Source: Anaerofilum sp. An201
Lineage (GTDB): Bacteria > Bacillota > Clostridia > Oscillospirales > Ruminococcaceae
NCBI RefSeq assembly: GCF_002160015.1
Contig: NZ_NFJT01000013.1
Span: forward strand, 1-64,000
Length of the DNA stretch: 64,000 nucleotides
Direction of reading: 5' to 3'
Shown here in pieces: positions 37,840-46,812 of the stretch. The first letter of the stretch is position 1. Each line of letters begins with the position of its first letter. The translations under genes were made by a program, and so were the position numbers. The notes under the pieces are model-generated. The model worked only from the letters and a program-made list of their open reading frames with translations. It had not been told where the DNA came from and did no database searches.

Positions 37840-39222
37840 ATGGCAAGCGAGAAGATCCCGTACAAAATCTACCTGTCCGAAGAGGAAATGCCCAAAACCT
37901 GGTACAACGTGCGCGCCGATATGAAGAACAAGCCTGCACCTCTGCTGCATCCCGTCACCGGGCAGCCGATGGGGTACGAGGATCTGCGCCCGGTGTTCTG
38001 TGACGAGCTGATCCGCCAGGAGCTGGACAACGACACCCGCGAAATCCCCATCCCGGAGGAGATCCTCGACTTCTACAAAATGTACCGTCCCGCGCCGCTG
38101 GTGCGCGCCTACTGTCTGGAGAAAAAGCTGCAGACGCCCGCGAAGATTTACTACAAATTCGAGGGCAACAACACCTCCGGCAGCCACAAGCTGAACAGCG
38201 CCATCGCCCAAGCGTACTACGCAAAGCAGCAGGGTCTGGTGGGCGTGACCACCGAGACCGGCGCCGGGCAGTGGGGCACGGCGCTGTCGATGGCATGTGC
38301 CTATCTGGGACTGGACTGCAAGGTGTATATGGTCAAGTGCTCCTACGAGCAGAAGCCCTTCCGCCGCGAGGTGATGCGCACCTACGGCGCGTCGGTGACC
38401 CCTTCCCCTTCCATGGAGACCGAGGTGGGACGCCGCATCCTGGCCGAGCATCCCGGCACCAGCGGTTCGCTGGGCTGTGCGATCAGCGAGGCGGTGGAGA
38501 AGGCCACCACCACGCCCGGCTACCGGTATGTGCTGGGCAGCGTGCTGAACCAGGTGCTGCTGCACCAGAGCGTGATCGGTGTGGAGGCCAAGATCGCGCT
38601 GGACAAATACGGCGTTGTGCCCGACATCATTATCGGCTGCGCGGGCGGCGGCAGCAATCTGGGCGGTCTGATCTCGCCGTTCATGGGCGAAAAGCTGCGC
38701 GGCGAGCGGGACTACCGTTTCATTGCGGTGGAGCCTGCCTCCTGCCCCAGCTTCACCCGCGGCCGCTTTGCCTACGACTACTGCGACACCGGCATGGTCT
38801 GTCCGCTGGCCAAGATGTACACGCTGGGCAGCAACTTCATCCCGTCGGCCAGTCACGCGGGCGGTCTGCGGTACCACGGCATGAGCTCGGTGCTGTCGCA
38901 GCTGTACCACGACGGCATGATGGAGGCGGTGGCCGTGGAGCAGACCAAGGTCTTTGAAGCGGCCGAGGAGTTTGCCCGTGTGGAGGGCATCCTGCCCGCG
39001 CCGGAGAGCAGCCACGCCATCCGGGTGGCGATCGACGAAGCGCTGCGCTGCAAGGAGACCGGCGAGGAAAAGACCATCCTGTTCGGCCTCACCGGCACCG
39101 GCTACTTCGACATGGTTGCCTACGAGCGGTTCCACAACGGCGAGATGACCGACACCATCCCCACCGACGCCGAGCTGGAAGCCAGCTTCGCTCGTCTGCC
39201 CAAGGTGCCTGGGCAGGAATAA
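37840..39222 (+). CDS. TrpB-like pyridoxal-phosphate-dependent tryptophan synthase beta chain (TrpB2 type)
   Basis: A 460-residue PLP enzyme of the TrpB2 branch, which joins indole to serine (or a phosphoserine-type donor) to give tryptophan. PLP is held by Lys117 in GSHKLNSA and the phosphate by GCAGGGSNLGG. The C-terminal ILFGLTGTGYFD is typical. It has no trpA neighbour, so it likely acts on free indole as a salvage enzyme, as proposed for other stand-alone TrpB2 proteins. The Trp T-box right upstream supports a role in supplying tryptophan. AAAGGAG precedes the ATG. Confidence 0.9.
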   Translation: MASEKIPYKIYLSEEEMPKTWYNVRADMKNKPAPLLHPVTGQPMGYEDLRPVFCDELIRQELDNDTREIPIPEEILDFYKMYRPAPLVRAYCLEKKLQTPAKIYYKFEGNNTSGSHKLNSAIAQAYYAKQQGLVGVTTETGAGQWGTALSMACAYLGLDCKVYMVKCSYEQKPFRREVMRTYGASVTPSPSMETEVGRRILAEHPGTSGSLGCAISEAVEKATTTPGYRYVLGSVLNQVLLHQSVIGVEAKIALDKYGVVPDIIIGCAGGGSNLGGLISPFMGEKLRGERDYRFIAVEPASCPSFTRGRFAYDYCDTGMVCPLAKMYTLGSNFIPSASHAGGLRYHGMSSVLSQLYHDGMMEAVAVEQTKVFEAAEEFARVEGILPAPESSHAIRVAIDEALRCKETGEEKTILFGLTGTGYFDMVAYERFHNGEMTDTIPTDAELEASFARLPKVPGQE

Positions 39223-39252
39223 GCACCGCCCGGCTGTTTTTCACGGATTCAA

Positions 39253-39302
39253 TTCCCCCTGTTATGACAGTATTCCGCACTGCATAGCAGGGGGGATTTT
39301 TT
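39253..39302 (+). terminator. Terminator after the TrpB-like gene
   Basis: The stem TTCCCCCTG/CAGGGGGGA is followed by TTTTTTG, 30 nt after the stop. Confidence 0.7.
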
Positions 39303-39411
39303 GTGTACGTGCCCCCATCGGACAGGCTTTTCGCGGCATCATCGCTTTTTTGACAACATAGTATGAAAAAGCAGCCTTTTGCGCTGCGATTTCACACAGG
39401 GAGGCATCGTC

Positions 39412-39549
39412 ATGAAACAGCCCCGATACATCGTGCAGGAACATTTTCTCTCCGCAGGCTCTGCGCAGCGAGAACAGACAATCCGGCAGCTTCTCGCGCT
39501 CTACCTTGAAAACGCTGTCAAGTATGCGCCCGGCGCAGCGCCGCAATAG
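39412..39549 (+). CDS. Small protein upstream of the serine recombinase
   Basis: A 45-residue open frame (MKQPRYIVQEHFLSAGSAQR at its start) with a good GGAGG ribosome site 8 nt before the ATG. It ends 51 nt before the recombinase. It has no recognised domain; the second half (REQTIRQLLALYLENA) looks like an amphipathic helix. Small genes of this kind often precede Firmicutes large serine recombinases. Function is unknown; it could be a recombination directionality factor or regulator. Confidence 0.6.
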   Translation: MKQPRYIVQEHFLSAGSAQREQTIRQLLALYLENAVKYAPGAAPQ

Positions 39550-39600
39550 ACATCCCGTCGGCGGCGCGGTATCCTGTGAACGGACAAGGGAGGGATGAGC

Positions 39601-41175
39601 ATGAAAGCTGCGATCTACTGCCGTCTGAGCAAAGAGGACGAGAACCTGGAGGGCAGCGCACAGGAATCCGAGAGCATCCAGAACCAGAAATCCATGCTGA
39701 TCCAGTACGCGGTGGAGCACGGATACGAGATCTACGGCATCTACTGCGACGAGGACTACTCAGGCATCGACCGCGACCGCCCGGACTTCGCCCGGATGAT
39801 CGAGGCAGCCAGCCATCGGCGGTTTGAGGTGATTCTGGCAAAAACGCAGTCGCGCTTCACCCGCGACATGGAGCTGGTGGAAAAATACCTGCACGGCAAA
39901 TTTGTCGAGTGGGGGATTCGGTTCATCGCGGTGGTGGACCATGTGGACACCGCCGACGCCGCGGGCAAAAAAAGCCGGCAGATCAACGGCCTTGTGAACG
40001 AGTGGTATCTGGAGGATTTGTCGGGCAATGTGCGGTCGGTGCTGGACCACAAGCGCCGGGAGGGAAAATACATCGCCTCGGCGCCGCTCTACGGCTACTG
40101 CAAGGACCCGGCCGACCACAACCGCATTGTGGTGGACCCTCCCGCCGCGGCGGTGGTGCAGCGGATCTTCTCGCTGTGTCTGGAGGGGTGCGGCAGCAGC
40201 CGCATCGCGCAGATCTTAAATGAAGAGAATATCCCCTCTCCTTCCCTGTACAAGCAGCAGAACGGACAGCACTGTCCCGGTCCGCCCCACCCGAACAGCG
40301 ATGTGTGGGGCAAGGCCACCGTCTACCGCATCCTCACCACCCGCACCTATGCCGGTGATCTGGAGCAGGGGCGCCACCGCAAGGTGAGCTACAAATCCAA
40401 AAAGACGGTATGGCTGCCGCGGGAGGAGTGGATCGTGGTGCCGGACACCCACGAGCCGGTGATCGACCGGGACACCTTCGACCAGGTGCAGCAGATGCTC
40501 CGCCGCCGCGCGCGCAGCAGCAGACCGGGACAGGTACATCCGCTGGCGGCGAAGGTGCAGTGCGGCATCTGCGGCGCGATGATGGAGCAGAGCTCGTCCG
40601 GCTGCACCGCCAAAGGGCGGGACGGTCCGGTGCGGTATTTCCGCTGCCGGATGTCCCAGCGGGACCGCCGCCGCTGCACCGGCCAGCCGTACATGCCCAC
40701 CGCCCAGCTGGAAGAGCTGGTGCTGGAGCGTCTGCGCAGCTATGTGCGCGCCTATTTCGATCCCGCGTCGCTCGACCACATCCTGCTATGCGCCGAGGCG
40801 GAGAAAAAACGGCAGACACGGCAGGAGGAACTGCGCCGCCTGCGGTCGGAGCTGGAACGCCGCCGCCGCGCCATCCAGCAGCTGTATCTGGACAAAACGG
40901 AAGGGCTTGTCCAGCCCGAGCAGTTCAGCCGGCTGAACGAGGCATTTCTGCAGCAGGCCGGGCAGCTGGAAACGCGCTGCGCCGCGCTGGAGGAGGAGCT
41001 GGACGAATCGACCGGCGAGACCCGACGCCGCCAGCTGGAGCAGTATCTGCGGGGCCTTTTGGAGGTCCCGCGGCTGGACCGCCAGCTGGTGTGTCTGCTG
41101 GTGGACCATGTGACGGTGTTCCCGCCCGACAAAGCTGCCGGCACCCGCCGAATCGAGATCGACTGGCGGTTCTGA
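39601..41175 (+). CDS. Large serine recombinase
   Basis: A 524-residue site-specific recombinase. The catalytic domain begins IYCRLSKED with Ser10 as the nucleophile, has CDEDYSGIDRDRPDF and LAKTQSRFTR in the active site, then the recombinase domain (ILNEENIPSP, WGKATVYRILTTRTYAG), a zinc ribbon with CGICG and FRCRM, and a C-terminal coiled coil (about 395-470). Such enzymes integrate and excise prophages, conjugative elements or skin-like elements. ATG 39601 is chosen because GGAGGG lies six bases before it; ATG 39595 abuts that box. It points toward a truncated gene across the end of the repeat at 41199. Confidence 0.92.
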   Translation: MKAAIYCRLSKEDENLEGSAQESESIQNQKSMLIQYAVEHGYEIYGIYCDEDYSGIDRDRPDFARMIEAASHRRFEVILAKTQSRFTRDMELVEKYLHGKFVEWGIRFIAVVDHVDTADAAGKKSRQINGLVNEWYLEDLSGNVRSVLDHKRREGKYIASAPLYGYCKDPADHNRIVVDPPAAAVVQRIFSLCLEGCGSSRIAQILNEENIPSPSLYKQQNGQHCPGPPHPNSDVWGKATVYRILTTRTYAGDLEQGRHRKVSYKSKKTVWLPREEWIVVPDTHEPVIDRDTFDQVQQMLRRRARSSRPGQVHPLAAKVQCGICGAMMEQSSSGCTAKGRDGPVRYFRCRMSQRDRRRCTGQPYMPTAQLEELVLERLRSYVRAYFDPASLDHILLCAEAEKKRQTRQEELRRLRSELERRRRAIQQLYLDKTEGLVQPEQFSRLNEAFLQQAGQLETRCAALEEELDESTGETRRRQLEQYLRGLLEVPRLDRQLVCLLVDHVTVFPPDKAAGTRRIEIDWRF

Positions 41176-41198
41176 CCGGCCGCCCCGCCCTCCGGACA

Positions 41199-41250
41199 TG
41201 CCTTCCCCTGGCAGGGGAAGGTGCCGCCGACGGCGGCGGATGAGGTCGAA
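41199..41250 (+). repeat. Dispersed double-hairpin repeat, copy B
   Basis: This is nearly the same as copy A at 16811: CCTTCCCCTGGCAGGGGAAGG, then a GCCGCC/GGCGGC hairpin, then GGATGAGGTCGAAG. It lies just after the recombinase stop codon, between it and the broken gene. Confidence 0.8.
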
Positions 41251-41360
41251 GCCCTCCCCGTTCCTCTTCGCCTTCCCCTCTCCTTCGGAACATCCCAAGC
41301 CCGCAATTTCCGTTCTTTCGCCCAATTCGCCTGCCCATCTGCGTGCGTCGTCTCTTCCCC

Positions 41361-41954
41361 CCAGGTGGGATACACCTCGCTGGAAGCCACGTTGGCGATG
41401 TAGTCGCGGAAGCTGACGGTCACGTTTTGGGCGCTGGAAGTGGGGCGTCCCAGATGCACGGTGATCTTGTCGGGGATGATGGGGAACTCCAGCACGCGCG
41501 GCACACAGGCGCCGATGGGCTGCGGGCCGCTCGCACCGCCGGGCGCGAACAGATGGTGCGCCGGCACCACCGTCTCGTCAAACGAGACCGGCATGGGGCC
41601 ATTGGGGTCGAGCGGGACGAATTCCAGGGTGGCCAGGCTCACCTGGCCGTCGAAGATCTGCACCCCCTTGATCGAGATGGGGGAATACCCAACTGCCTGT
41701 GCCGTCAGGTCCACCGTTGCGTAGGGCTGCACATCGGTGTTGTTCTCGTCCAGCGAGTAGGCCGCCGCCGGGGCGGGGATGCTGATATCGGTTGTAAGTC
41801 CTTCATCGTCGGTGGTGCGGGTGACGTCCACGCCGCTGCCGGTGACATGCACCACCGCCCCCGCCACCGGACCGGCCTGGCGCGCGGCAAAGCTGGAGAT
41901 GCGCAGGGTTCCCTGCCCGGCCGCGCGGGGACGGGATGTCTGGGTCAATGCCAT
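41361..41954 (-). pseudogene. 5' fragment (198 codons) of a spore-coat/cortex-like peptidoglycan-binding protein, cut off at 41361
   Basis: The N-terminal part reads like the start of a Clostridia protein family annotated as peptidoglycan-binding or SpoIID-like. It begins MALTQTSRP, has FPIIPDKITVHLGRP and VASSEVYPTW, and then should continue with PEAALRANIYAQ in intact relatives. Here homology stops at codon TGG (41361) and the frame runs on through the repeat and the antisense of the recombinase without meaning. GGAGG precedes ATG 41954. The missing 3' part is not found in this window. Recombination by the adjacent serine recombinase is a likely cause. Family identity is from memory of related proteins. 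Confidence 0.7.
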
Positions 41955-42044
41955 ATCCATTCCTCCTTTTGGTTTGGTAAAAAGCCGGCTGGCTTCAAGG
42001 CCAGCATATTCGCGGCCCGGCCCGATGGTGCGGCGGGATTGGTA

Positions 42045-42073
42045 TTGGCAAGCGGGCGCTTTTGTATTATACT
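42045..42073 (+). promoter_or_regulatory. Promoter of the epimerase/tcdA unit
   Basis: TTGGCA (42045-42050), a 17-nt spacer and TATACT (42068-42073) lie 41 nt before the start codon at 42115. Confidence 0.7.
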
Positions 42074-42114
42074 GAGAGCATCCGCACCGATCTGAAACGT
42101 AAGGAGGCAAAACG

Positions 42115-42990
42115 ATGCAGTATACCATTGAAAATGAATTTTTGGTCCTGACCGTGGACAGCCGCGGCGCCGAGGCGGTGAGCCTGGTCTGGAAAGCCGA
42201 CGGCAGCCAGCTGCTGTGGCAGGCCGACCCCGCCGTGTGGGGCCGCCACGCGCCGCAGCTGTTCCCCTACACCGGCCGCATCAAAGGGGGCGCTTTCACC
42301 GCCAAGGGGCGGGAATACAAGGCGGGCGCGCACGGCTTCGCCCGCGACCTGGAGCACACCCTGGCAGACAAAAAGGCCGACTGCCTGACCCTGGAGCTGC
42401 GTTCCAGCGAGGAGACGCTGGCGCGCTGGCCCTACGAGTTCGTCCTGCGCACCACCTACCGTCTGGAGGGCGCTTCGCTGGTGCACCACACCGAGGTGCA
42501 GAATCCCGGCAGTGAGACGCTGCGGTTCGGCTTTGGGTATCACCCGGGCTTCGTCTGCCCCTTCGACGCCGACCACCGCGCCGCCGATTACGATATCGTC
42601 TTCGACTGCCCCCAGACCCCGGTGGTGCAGGACACGCCGGACGGCCTGTGCGACGGCACCCATCTGCTGATGGAAAACAGCGCCGTGCTGCCGATGTCGG
42701 ACGATATGTTCGCCAACGACTCCATCTGCCTGACCCGGCTGTCCGCCAAAACGCTGTCGGTGGCCGAGCGCGGGAGCGGCCGCCGCGTGGAGCTGGACAT
42801 CGAGGGCTTCCCCTACGTGCTGCTGTGGAGCGCCCCCACCGAGCGGCTGAAATTCGTCTGCGTGGAGCCGTGGCATTCCCTGCCCGACCGTGTGGACGCC
42901 ACCGGACGCTGGGAGGACAAGCCCTGCGCCGCCGCGCTGGAGCCGGGCGAGAACTGGAGCACGGCCCTGAAGGCCACCTTCGTCCGATGA
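42115..42990 (+). CDS. Aldose 1-epimerase family protein (LacX-like)
   Basis: A 291-residue galactose-mutarotase-fold protein. The substrate-binding pattern is clear: WGRHAPQLFPYTGRIKGG near the N-terminus, HGFARD, and GFGYHPGF with the catalytic-type His; WHSLPDRVDATGRWEDKPCA ends the domain. LacX-type members interconvert sugar anomers and have a broad or unknown substrate range. AAGGAGG precedes the ATG. It overlaps the next gene by 4 nt (ATGA), so the two are translated together. Confidence 0.9.
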   Translation: MQYTIENEFLVLTVDSRGAEAVSLVWKADGSQLLWQADPAVWGRHAPQLFPYTGRIKGGAFTAKGREYKAGAHGFARDLEHTLADKKADCLTLELRSSEETLARWPYEFVLRTTYRLEGASLVHHTEVQNPGSETLRFGFGYHPGFVCPFDADHRAADYDIVFDCPQTPVVQDTPDGLCDGTHLLMENSAVLPMSDDMFANDSICLTRLSAKTLSVAERGSGRRVELDIEGFPYVLLWSAPTERLKFVCVEPWHSLPDRVDATGRWEDKPCAAALEPGENWSTALKATFVR

Positions 42991-43721
42991 GCTGGTACGA
43001 GCGCAGCGCCCTGCTGCTGGGCGAGGATGGGATGCAGCGCCTGGCCGCCGCAACGGTGGCGGTGTTTGGTCTGGGCGGGGTGGGCAGCTATGCCGCCGAG
43101 GCGCTGGCGCGCAGCGGGGTGGGCAGCCTTGTGCTGGTGGACGACGACGTGGTGGCCGAGAGCAACCTGAACCGCCAGCTGGTGGCGCTGCACAGCACCA
43201 TCGGCCGCCCCAAGGCGGAGGTGGCCGCCGCCCGCATCGCGGACATCGCCCCCGGCTGCCGGGTGCAGGCGGTGCGGCTGTTCTACACCCCCGAAACGGC
43301 GGACCGGCTGGACCTGTCCGGCTGCGATTATGTGATCGACGCCATCGACACGGTGAGCGGAAAGCTGGAGATCCTCGCCCGCGCACAGGCGGCGGGGGTG
43401 CCGGCCATCAGCTGCATGGGCACCGGCAATAAGCTGCACCCGGAAAAGCTGTGCGTCACCACGCTGGACAAGACCGAGGGCTGCCCGCTGGCGCGGGTGA
43501 TGCGGCGGGAGTGCCGCGCCCGCGGCATCGGGCCGGTGAAGGTGGTGTATTCCACCGAGCCGCCCATCCGCCACGCGGGCGCCTCTCTGCCCCAGACCGG
43601 CGCAGACTCCCGGCCCGGCCAGCCCAAACGGAGCACGCCCGGCAGCATGGCTTTTGTGCCGGGCTGCGCGGGGCTGATGCTGGCGGCCGAGGTGGTGCGC
43701 GCCATCGCGGGCGCGCCCTGA
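42987..43721 (+). CDS. tcdA: tRNA threonylcarbamoyladenosine dehydratase (ThiF/E1-like)
   Basis: A 244-residue E1-like ATPase that cyclises t6A to ct6A in tRNAs with ANN-decoding anticodons. The Rossmann motif FGLGGVGSYAAEALARSG and the adenylation arginine/asparagine in VVAESNLNRQL are present, as is the DAIDTVSGKLEI helix typical of TcdA (CsdL) rather than MoeB or ThiF. The Cys motif found in MoeB is missing, which suits TcdA. It overlaps the upstream epimerase-like gene by 4 nt. Confidence 0.88.
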   Translation: MSWYERSALLLGEDGMQRLAAATVAVFGLGGVGSYAAEALARSGVGSLVLVDDDVVAESNLNRQLVALHSTIGRPKAEVAAARIADIAPGCRVQAVRLFYTPETADRLDLSGCDYVIDAIDTVSGKLEILARAQAAGVPAISCMGTGNKLHPEKLCVTTLDKTEGCPLARVMRRECRARGIGPVKVVYSTEPPIRHAGASLPQTGADSRPGQPKRSTPGSMAFVPGCAGLMLAAEVVRAIAGAP

Positions 43722-43749
43722 CCGGCGCGCGCGTGCTGTTTGGAACCCG

Positions 43750-43781
43750 CGGCCTGCCCGTTTGCGGCAGGCCGGTTTTCT
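43750..43781 (+). terminator. Terminator after tcdA
   Basis: The stem CGGCCTGCC/GGCAGGCCG has a short loop and is followed by GTTTTCTTTG. It lies only 22 nt before the glycerol dehydrogenase start, so partial readthrough is possible. Confidence 0.7.
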
Positions 43782-43802
43782 TTGCAAAGGAGTGTTGTTT
43801 CG

Positions 43803-44900
43803 ATGAGCGAATATCCCGTTGTGCTGGCGGCGCCCTCCCGCTATGTCCAGCAGCCCGGCCTGCTGAACGACCTGGGGCGGTGGTGCCGTCCGTTCTGCCC
43901 GGGCGGCAGCGTGCTGGTGATCGCCGCGCCGCACATCATGCCCCGCGCCGCGGCGCTGAAGGCCGGGTTTGCGCGGGAAGGGATGAAGATGGAGCTGGCA
44001 GAGTTCGGCGGCGAGTGCTGCAACGCCGAGATCAGCCGGCTGCGCGGCGCGATGCTGCGCGCCTGCTGCACGATGGTGGTGGGCATCGGCGGCGGCAAGG
44101 TGCTGGACACCGCCAAGGCGGTGGCGCATTTTCAGCAGGTGCCGGTGGCGGTGGCGCCCACAGCGGCCTCGTCCGACGCGCCCTGCAGCGCGCTGGCGGT
44201 GTTATACACCGCAGACGGACGTCTGGACCGCTATCTTCCGCTGACGCAGAACCCCCAGCTGGTGCTGGCCGACAGCGAGGTGATCGCCGCCGCACCGCCG
44301 CGCCTGCTGGCGGCGGGCATGGGCGACGCACTGGCCACCTGGTACGAAGCCCGCGCCTGCGCGCGCAGCCGGGCGGTGTGTTCCAGCGGCGGCGTGGCGG
44401 GCGCGGCGGCGCTGGCAATGGCGCGGGGATGCCGGGACATCCTGTTTGCGATGGGCGAGACGGCGCTGGCCGATGCAAAGGCAGGCCGCCGCACCGGCGC
44501 GGTGGAGCAGGTGATCGAGGTGAACCTCTACCTCAGCGGAGTGGGCTTTGAGAACGGCGGTCTGGCCGCCGCCCACGCGGTGAACAACGCCTTTTCCGGG
44601 GTGGGGCTGTGTCCCGGCGTGATGCACGGCGAGCTGGTGGCCTTCGGCCTGCTGGTGCAGCTGACGCTGGAACAGGACGACGAGGAATTCGCCCATGTGC
44701 TGCGGTTCTGCCGGATGGCCGGGCTGCCCTGCACGCTGGCCGACATCGGATGCGGGCAGCTGGGCCCCGAGATGCTGGAGCTGGTGGCGGAAAAGGCGTG
44801 CGACGCCTCCGGCCCGATGAAAAACATGCCCTTCGCGGTGACGCCCGCCGCGCTGTGCGAGGCCATCCGCACCGCCAGCACGCGGGCGCAGGGGGAATAA
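43803..44900 (+). CDS. gldA: Glycerol dehydrogenase family protein
   Basis: A 365-residue group III (metal-dependent) dehydrogenase. The NAD-binding GIGGGKVLDTAKAVA, AVAPTAASSDAPCSA, the metal ligands in AAGMGDALATWYEA, and HGELVAFG near the C-terminus are those of GldA, which oxidises glycerol to dihydroxyacetone with NAD. Length matches (about 365). Aromatic or hydroxyacetone-type substrates are also known in the family. AAGGAG precedes the ATG. It is probably monocistronic, with a terminator on each side. Confidence 0.88.
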   Translation: MSEYPVVLAAPSRYVQQPGLLNDLGRWCRPFCPGGSVLVIAAPHIMPRAAALKAGFAREGMKMELAEFGGECCNAEISRLRGAMLRACCTMVVGIGGGKVLDTAKAVAHFQQVPVAVAPTAASSDAPCSALAVLYTADGRLDRYLPLTQNPQLVLADSEVIAAAPPRLLAAGMGDALATWYEARACARSRAVCSSGGVAGAAALAMARGCRDILFAMGETALADAKAGRRTGAVEQVIEVNLYLSGVGFENGGLAAAHAVNNAFSGVGLCPGVMHGELVAFGLLVQLTLEQDDEEFAHVLRFCRMAGLPCTLADIGCGQLGPEMLELVAEKACDASGPMKNMPFAVTPAALCEAIRTASTRAQGE

Positions 44901-45240
44901 ACAACCGCTGGAGGGTATCGTAATCCTTCCCCTCCGCACAATCTTCCCGGCTTTCCCGGTCGTCTGCCGCCGTCCCGCTCTTGCGGGGCGGCGGATTTTT
45001 TACCTTTATTTTACAGCGGCAGGCTATTGGATTTTACATCCGGTATTGTATCCTATACAGGAAAGCCGACGGAGAAAGGCCGCATCACAGAAGCCCATTT
45101 CTTCGGGGCGAGCCCGGCGGAATGCCCCGCCATTTGCCCGCTCCAAACGTCGGCCGGTTCCTTTGAGCTGATCCATATCCTTATCTCTGCACGGAAACGA
45201 CCCTCCCGCCGCACTGGCAGGAGGGCCGTTTCCCTTTTTG
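44901..45240. other. Intergenic region with two terminators, no gene seen
   Basis: A terminator hairpin for gldA lies at about 44967-45004 (CCGCCGTCCCGC, TCTT loop, GCGGGGCGGCGG, then ATTTTTT). A second, bidirectional one at about 45200-45237 (GGAAACGACCCTCC/GGAGGGCCGTTTCC) ends the ABC operon on the minus strand. The middle is about 190 nt of moderate complexity with no ribosome site and no open frame of interest. Confidence 0.7.
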
Positions 45241-46812
45241 TCAGACGGGCGCGCCGTTCTGCATCGCCAGCACCCGGTCGGCGATCTTTTCGGCGGCAGC
45301 GCGGTCGTGGGTCACCACCAGCATCGCACAGCCGGCGGCGTTCTGCACCCCTTTCAGCATCCGCAGCACATTGGCCCGGCTGGAGGCGTCCAGCATAGCG
45401 GTGGGCTCGTCGGCGATCAGGACCGACGGCTGCATGGTCAGCGCGCGCGCCAGCGCCAGCCGCTGCAATTGCCCGCCCGAAAGCTCCCCCGCGCACCGCT
45501 GCAAAAACGCCTCGCCGGCGGGAAGGCCCACCATCTCCAGCGCCCGGCAGACGGCCTCCCGCGCCTCCTGTTCGCCGTGGTACAGACCGGCCAGCAGTCC
45601 CGGCTCGGCCGCCGCCCGCAGCACCGTAAAGCGCGGGTTCACGGCGGCGGCGCTGTCCTGCGCCACCAGCTGCATCCCGCCGGGGCGGTCCATCCGGCCG
45701 CTCTCCCCTTCAAACTCTATCGTCCCGGCGTCGGGCGCGAGGAATCCCGCCGCCACCGCACACAGGGTGCTCTTGCCGCTGCCGGCCGGTCCGGTGAGGG
45801 CCACCGTTTCGCCCGCGTACAGCTCCAGCGCCGCATCTCGCAGCACCGGCTGCCCGCCCAGCGCCTTGTGTATCCCCCGCAGCCGCATCCGGCAGACCAC
45901 GCCGCCCCGGTGGCAGGCCAGCTTTCGCCCGTCCTGCATTTTCACAAGCGGCGGCTGCCTCTCGGCGCAGGCGGGGACGCTCTGGGTGCAGCGGGCGCAG
46001 AAAACGCACCCCTTCCCCTCCGGTCCCTTTGCCGGGCGGATGCCCCACAGGTCCCGCAGCGGATACAGCTCGGGGAAGGAGGCCAGCAGGCCGCGGGTGT
46101 AGGGGTGGCGGGGGGATTCGAGCAGCTGCTGTGTGCCGCCCTCCTCCACCAGCTGCCCGCCGTACAGCACCAGCGTGCGGTCGGCCGCCCGCCGGGCCAC
46201 CGTGACGTCGTGGGTGACGGTGACGGTGGCGATGCCCTGCGCATGCAGTTTGTCCACAAAGCGCAGAAAATCCTCCCGCGCGTTCTCGTCCAACGCGCTG
46301 GTGGGCTCGTCCAGCAGCAAGAGCGGCGGGCGCAGGGCGGCCGCCATCGCCAGCATGCACTTCTGGGCCATCCCGCCCGACAATTGCCCCGGCGTTTTGT
46401 CCAGCGTCCCGTCCGGCAGGCCCGCCTCCTCCAGCAAGGCCCTGGCCCGGGCGGGCCACGCGGCGCGGGGATACCGCCGCGCCAGCACCTCGCACAGCTG
46501 GGCATAGACGGTGGCGGACGGGTTCATCCACTGGGCGGCGTTCTGAAAGCAGAGGGCAAACTGCTCCATCCGCAGCGCCCGCAGCTGCGTTTCCCGCATC
46601 GCCCCGATGTCCTGCCCGGCCAGCAAGATCTGCCCCGACACGGCGGCGCGGGGGGCGTCCAGCCTTGCCAGCGCCCGCAGCAGGGTGGTTTTGCCGCTGC
46701 CGGATTCCCCCAGCACCGCCACCCGCTCGCCCGGCTGTACCGCCAGGTCCAGCGGGCCCAGCACAAAGCCGGGATATTCCACCCGCAGTCCCTTTGCTTC
46801 AAGCAGCGCCAT
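45241..46812 (-). CDS. Fused dual ABC ATPase of the peptide/nickel importer (DppD-DppF type)
   Basis: A 523-residue protein with two ATPase domains in one chain. Walker A motifs are GESGSGKTTLL (first half) and GPAGSGKSTLC (second half); ABC signatures are LSGGMAQK and LSGGQLQR. A Cys-rich stretch between them (KGCVFCARCTQSVPAC) is the Fe-S-like motif common in OppD/DppD C-termini. It drives import by the two permeases and the binding protein upstream. The start at 46812 has GGAGG and overlaps the permease end by 14 nt. Such fusions often take up peptides, nickel or other metals. Confidence 0.9.
   Translation of the reverse strand: MALLEAKGLRVEYPGFVLGPLDLAVQPGERVAVLGESGSGKTTLLRALARLDAPRAAVSGQILLAGQDIGAMRETQLRALRMEQFALCFQNAAQWMNPSATVYAQLCEVLARRYPRAAWPARARALLEEAGLPDGTLDKTPGQLSGGMAQKCMLAMAAALRPPLLLLDEPTSALDENAREDFLRFVDKLHAQGIATVTVTHDVTVARRAADRTLVLYGGQLVEEGGTQQLLESPRHPYTRGLLASFPELYPLRDLWGIRPAKGPEGKGCVFCARCTQSVPACAERQPPLVKMQDGRKLACHRGGVVCRMRLRGIHKALGGQPVLRDAALELYAGETVALTGPAGSGKSTLCAVAAGFLAPDAGTIEFEGESGRMDRPGGMQLVAQDSAAAVNPRFTVLRAAAEPGLLAGLYHGEQEAREAVCRALEMVGLPAGEAFLQRCAGELSGGQLQRLALARALTMQPSVLIADEPTAMLDASSRANVLRMLKGVQNAAGCAMLVVTHDRAAAEKIADRVLAMQNGAPV

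Noticed and set aside
40752-41360. C-terminal extension of the truncated gene into the recombinase antisense
   Set aside because: After codon TGG at 41361 the frame reads through the dispersed repeat and the complement of the recombinase coil. It is Arg/Ser-rich and unlike any relative, so it is not a real domain.
45053-45240. Possible small gene in the 44.9-45.2 kb gap
   Set aside because: Frames there lack a ribosome site and run across the terminators; no protein-like composition is seen.
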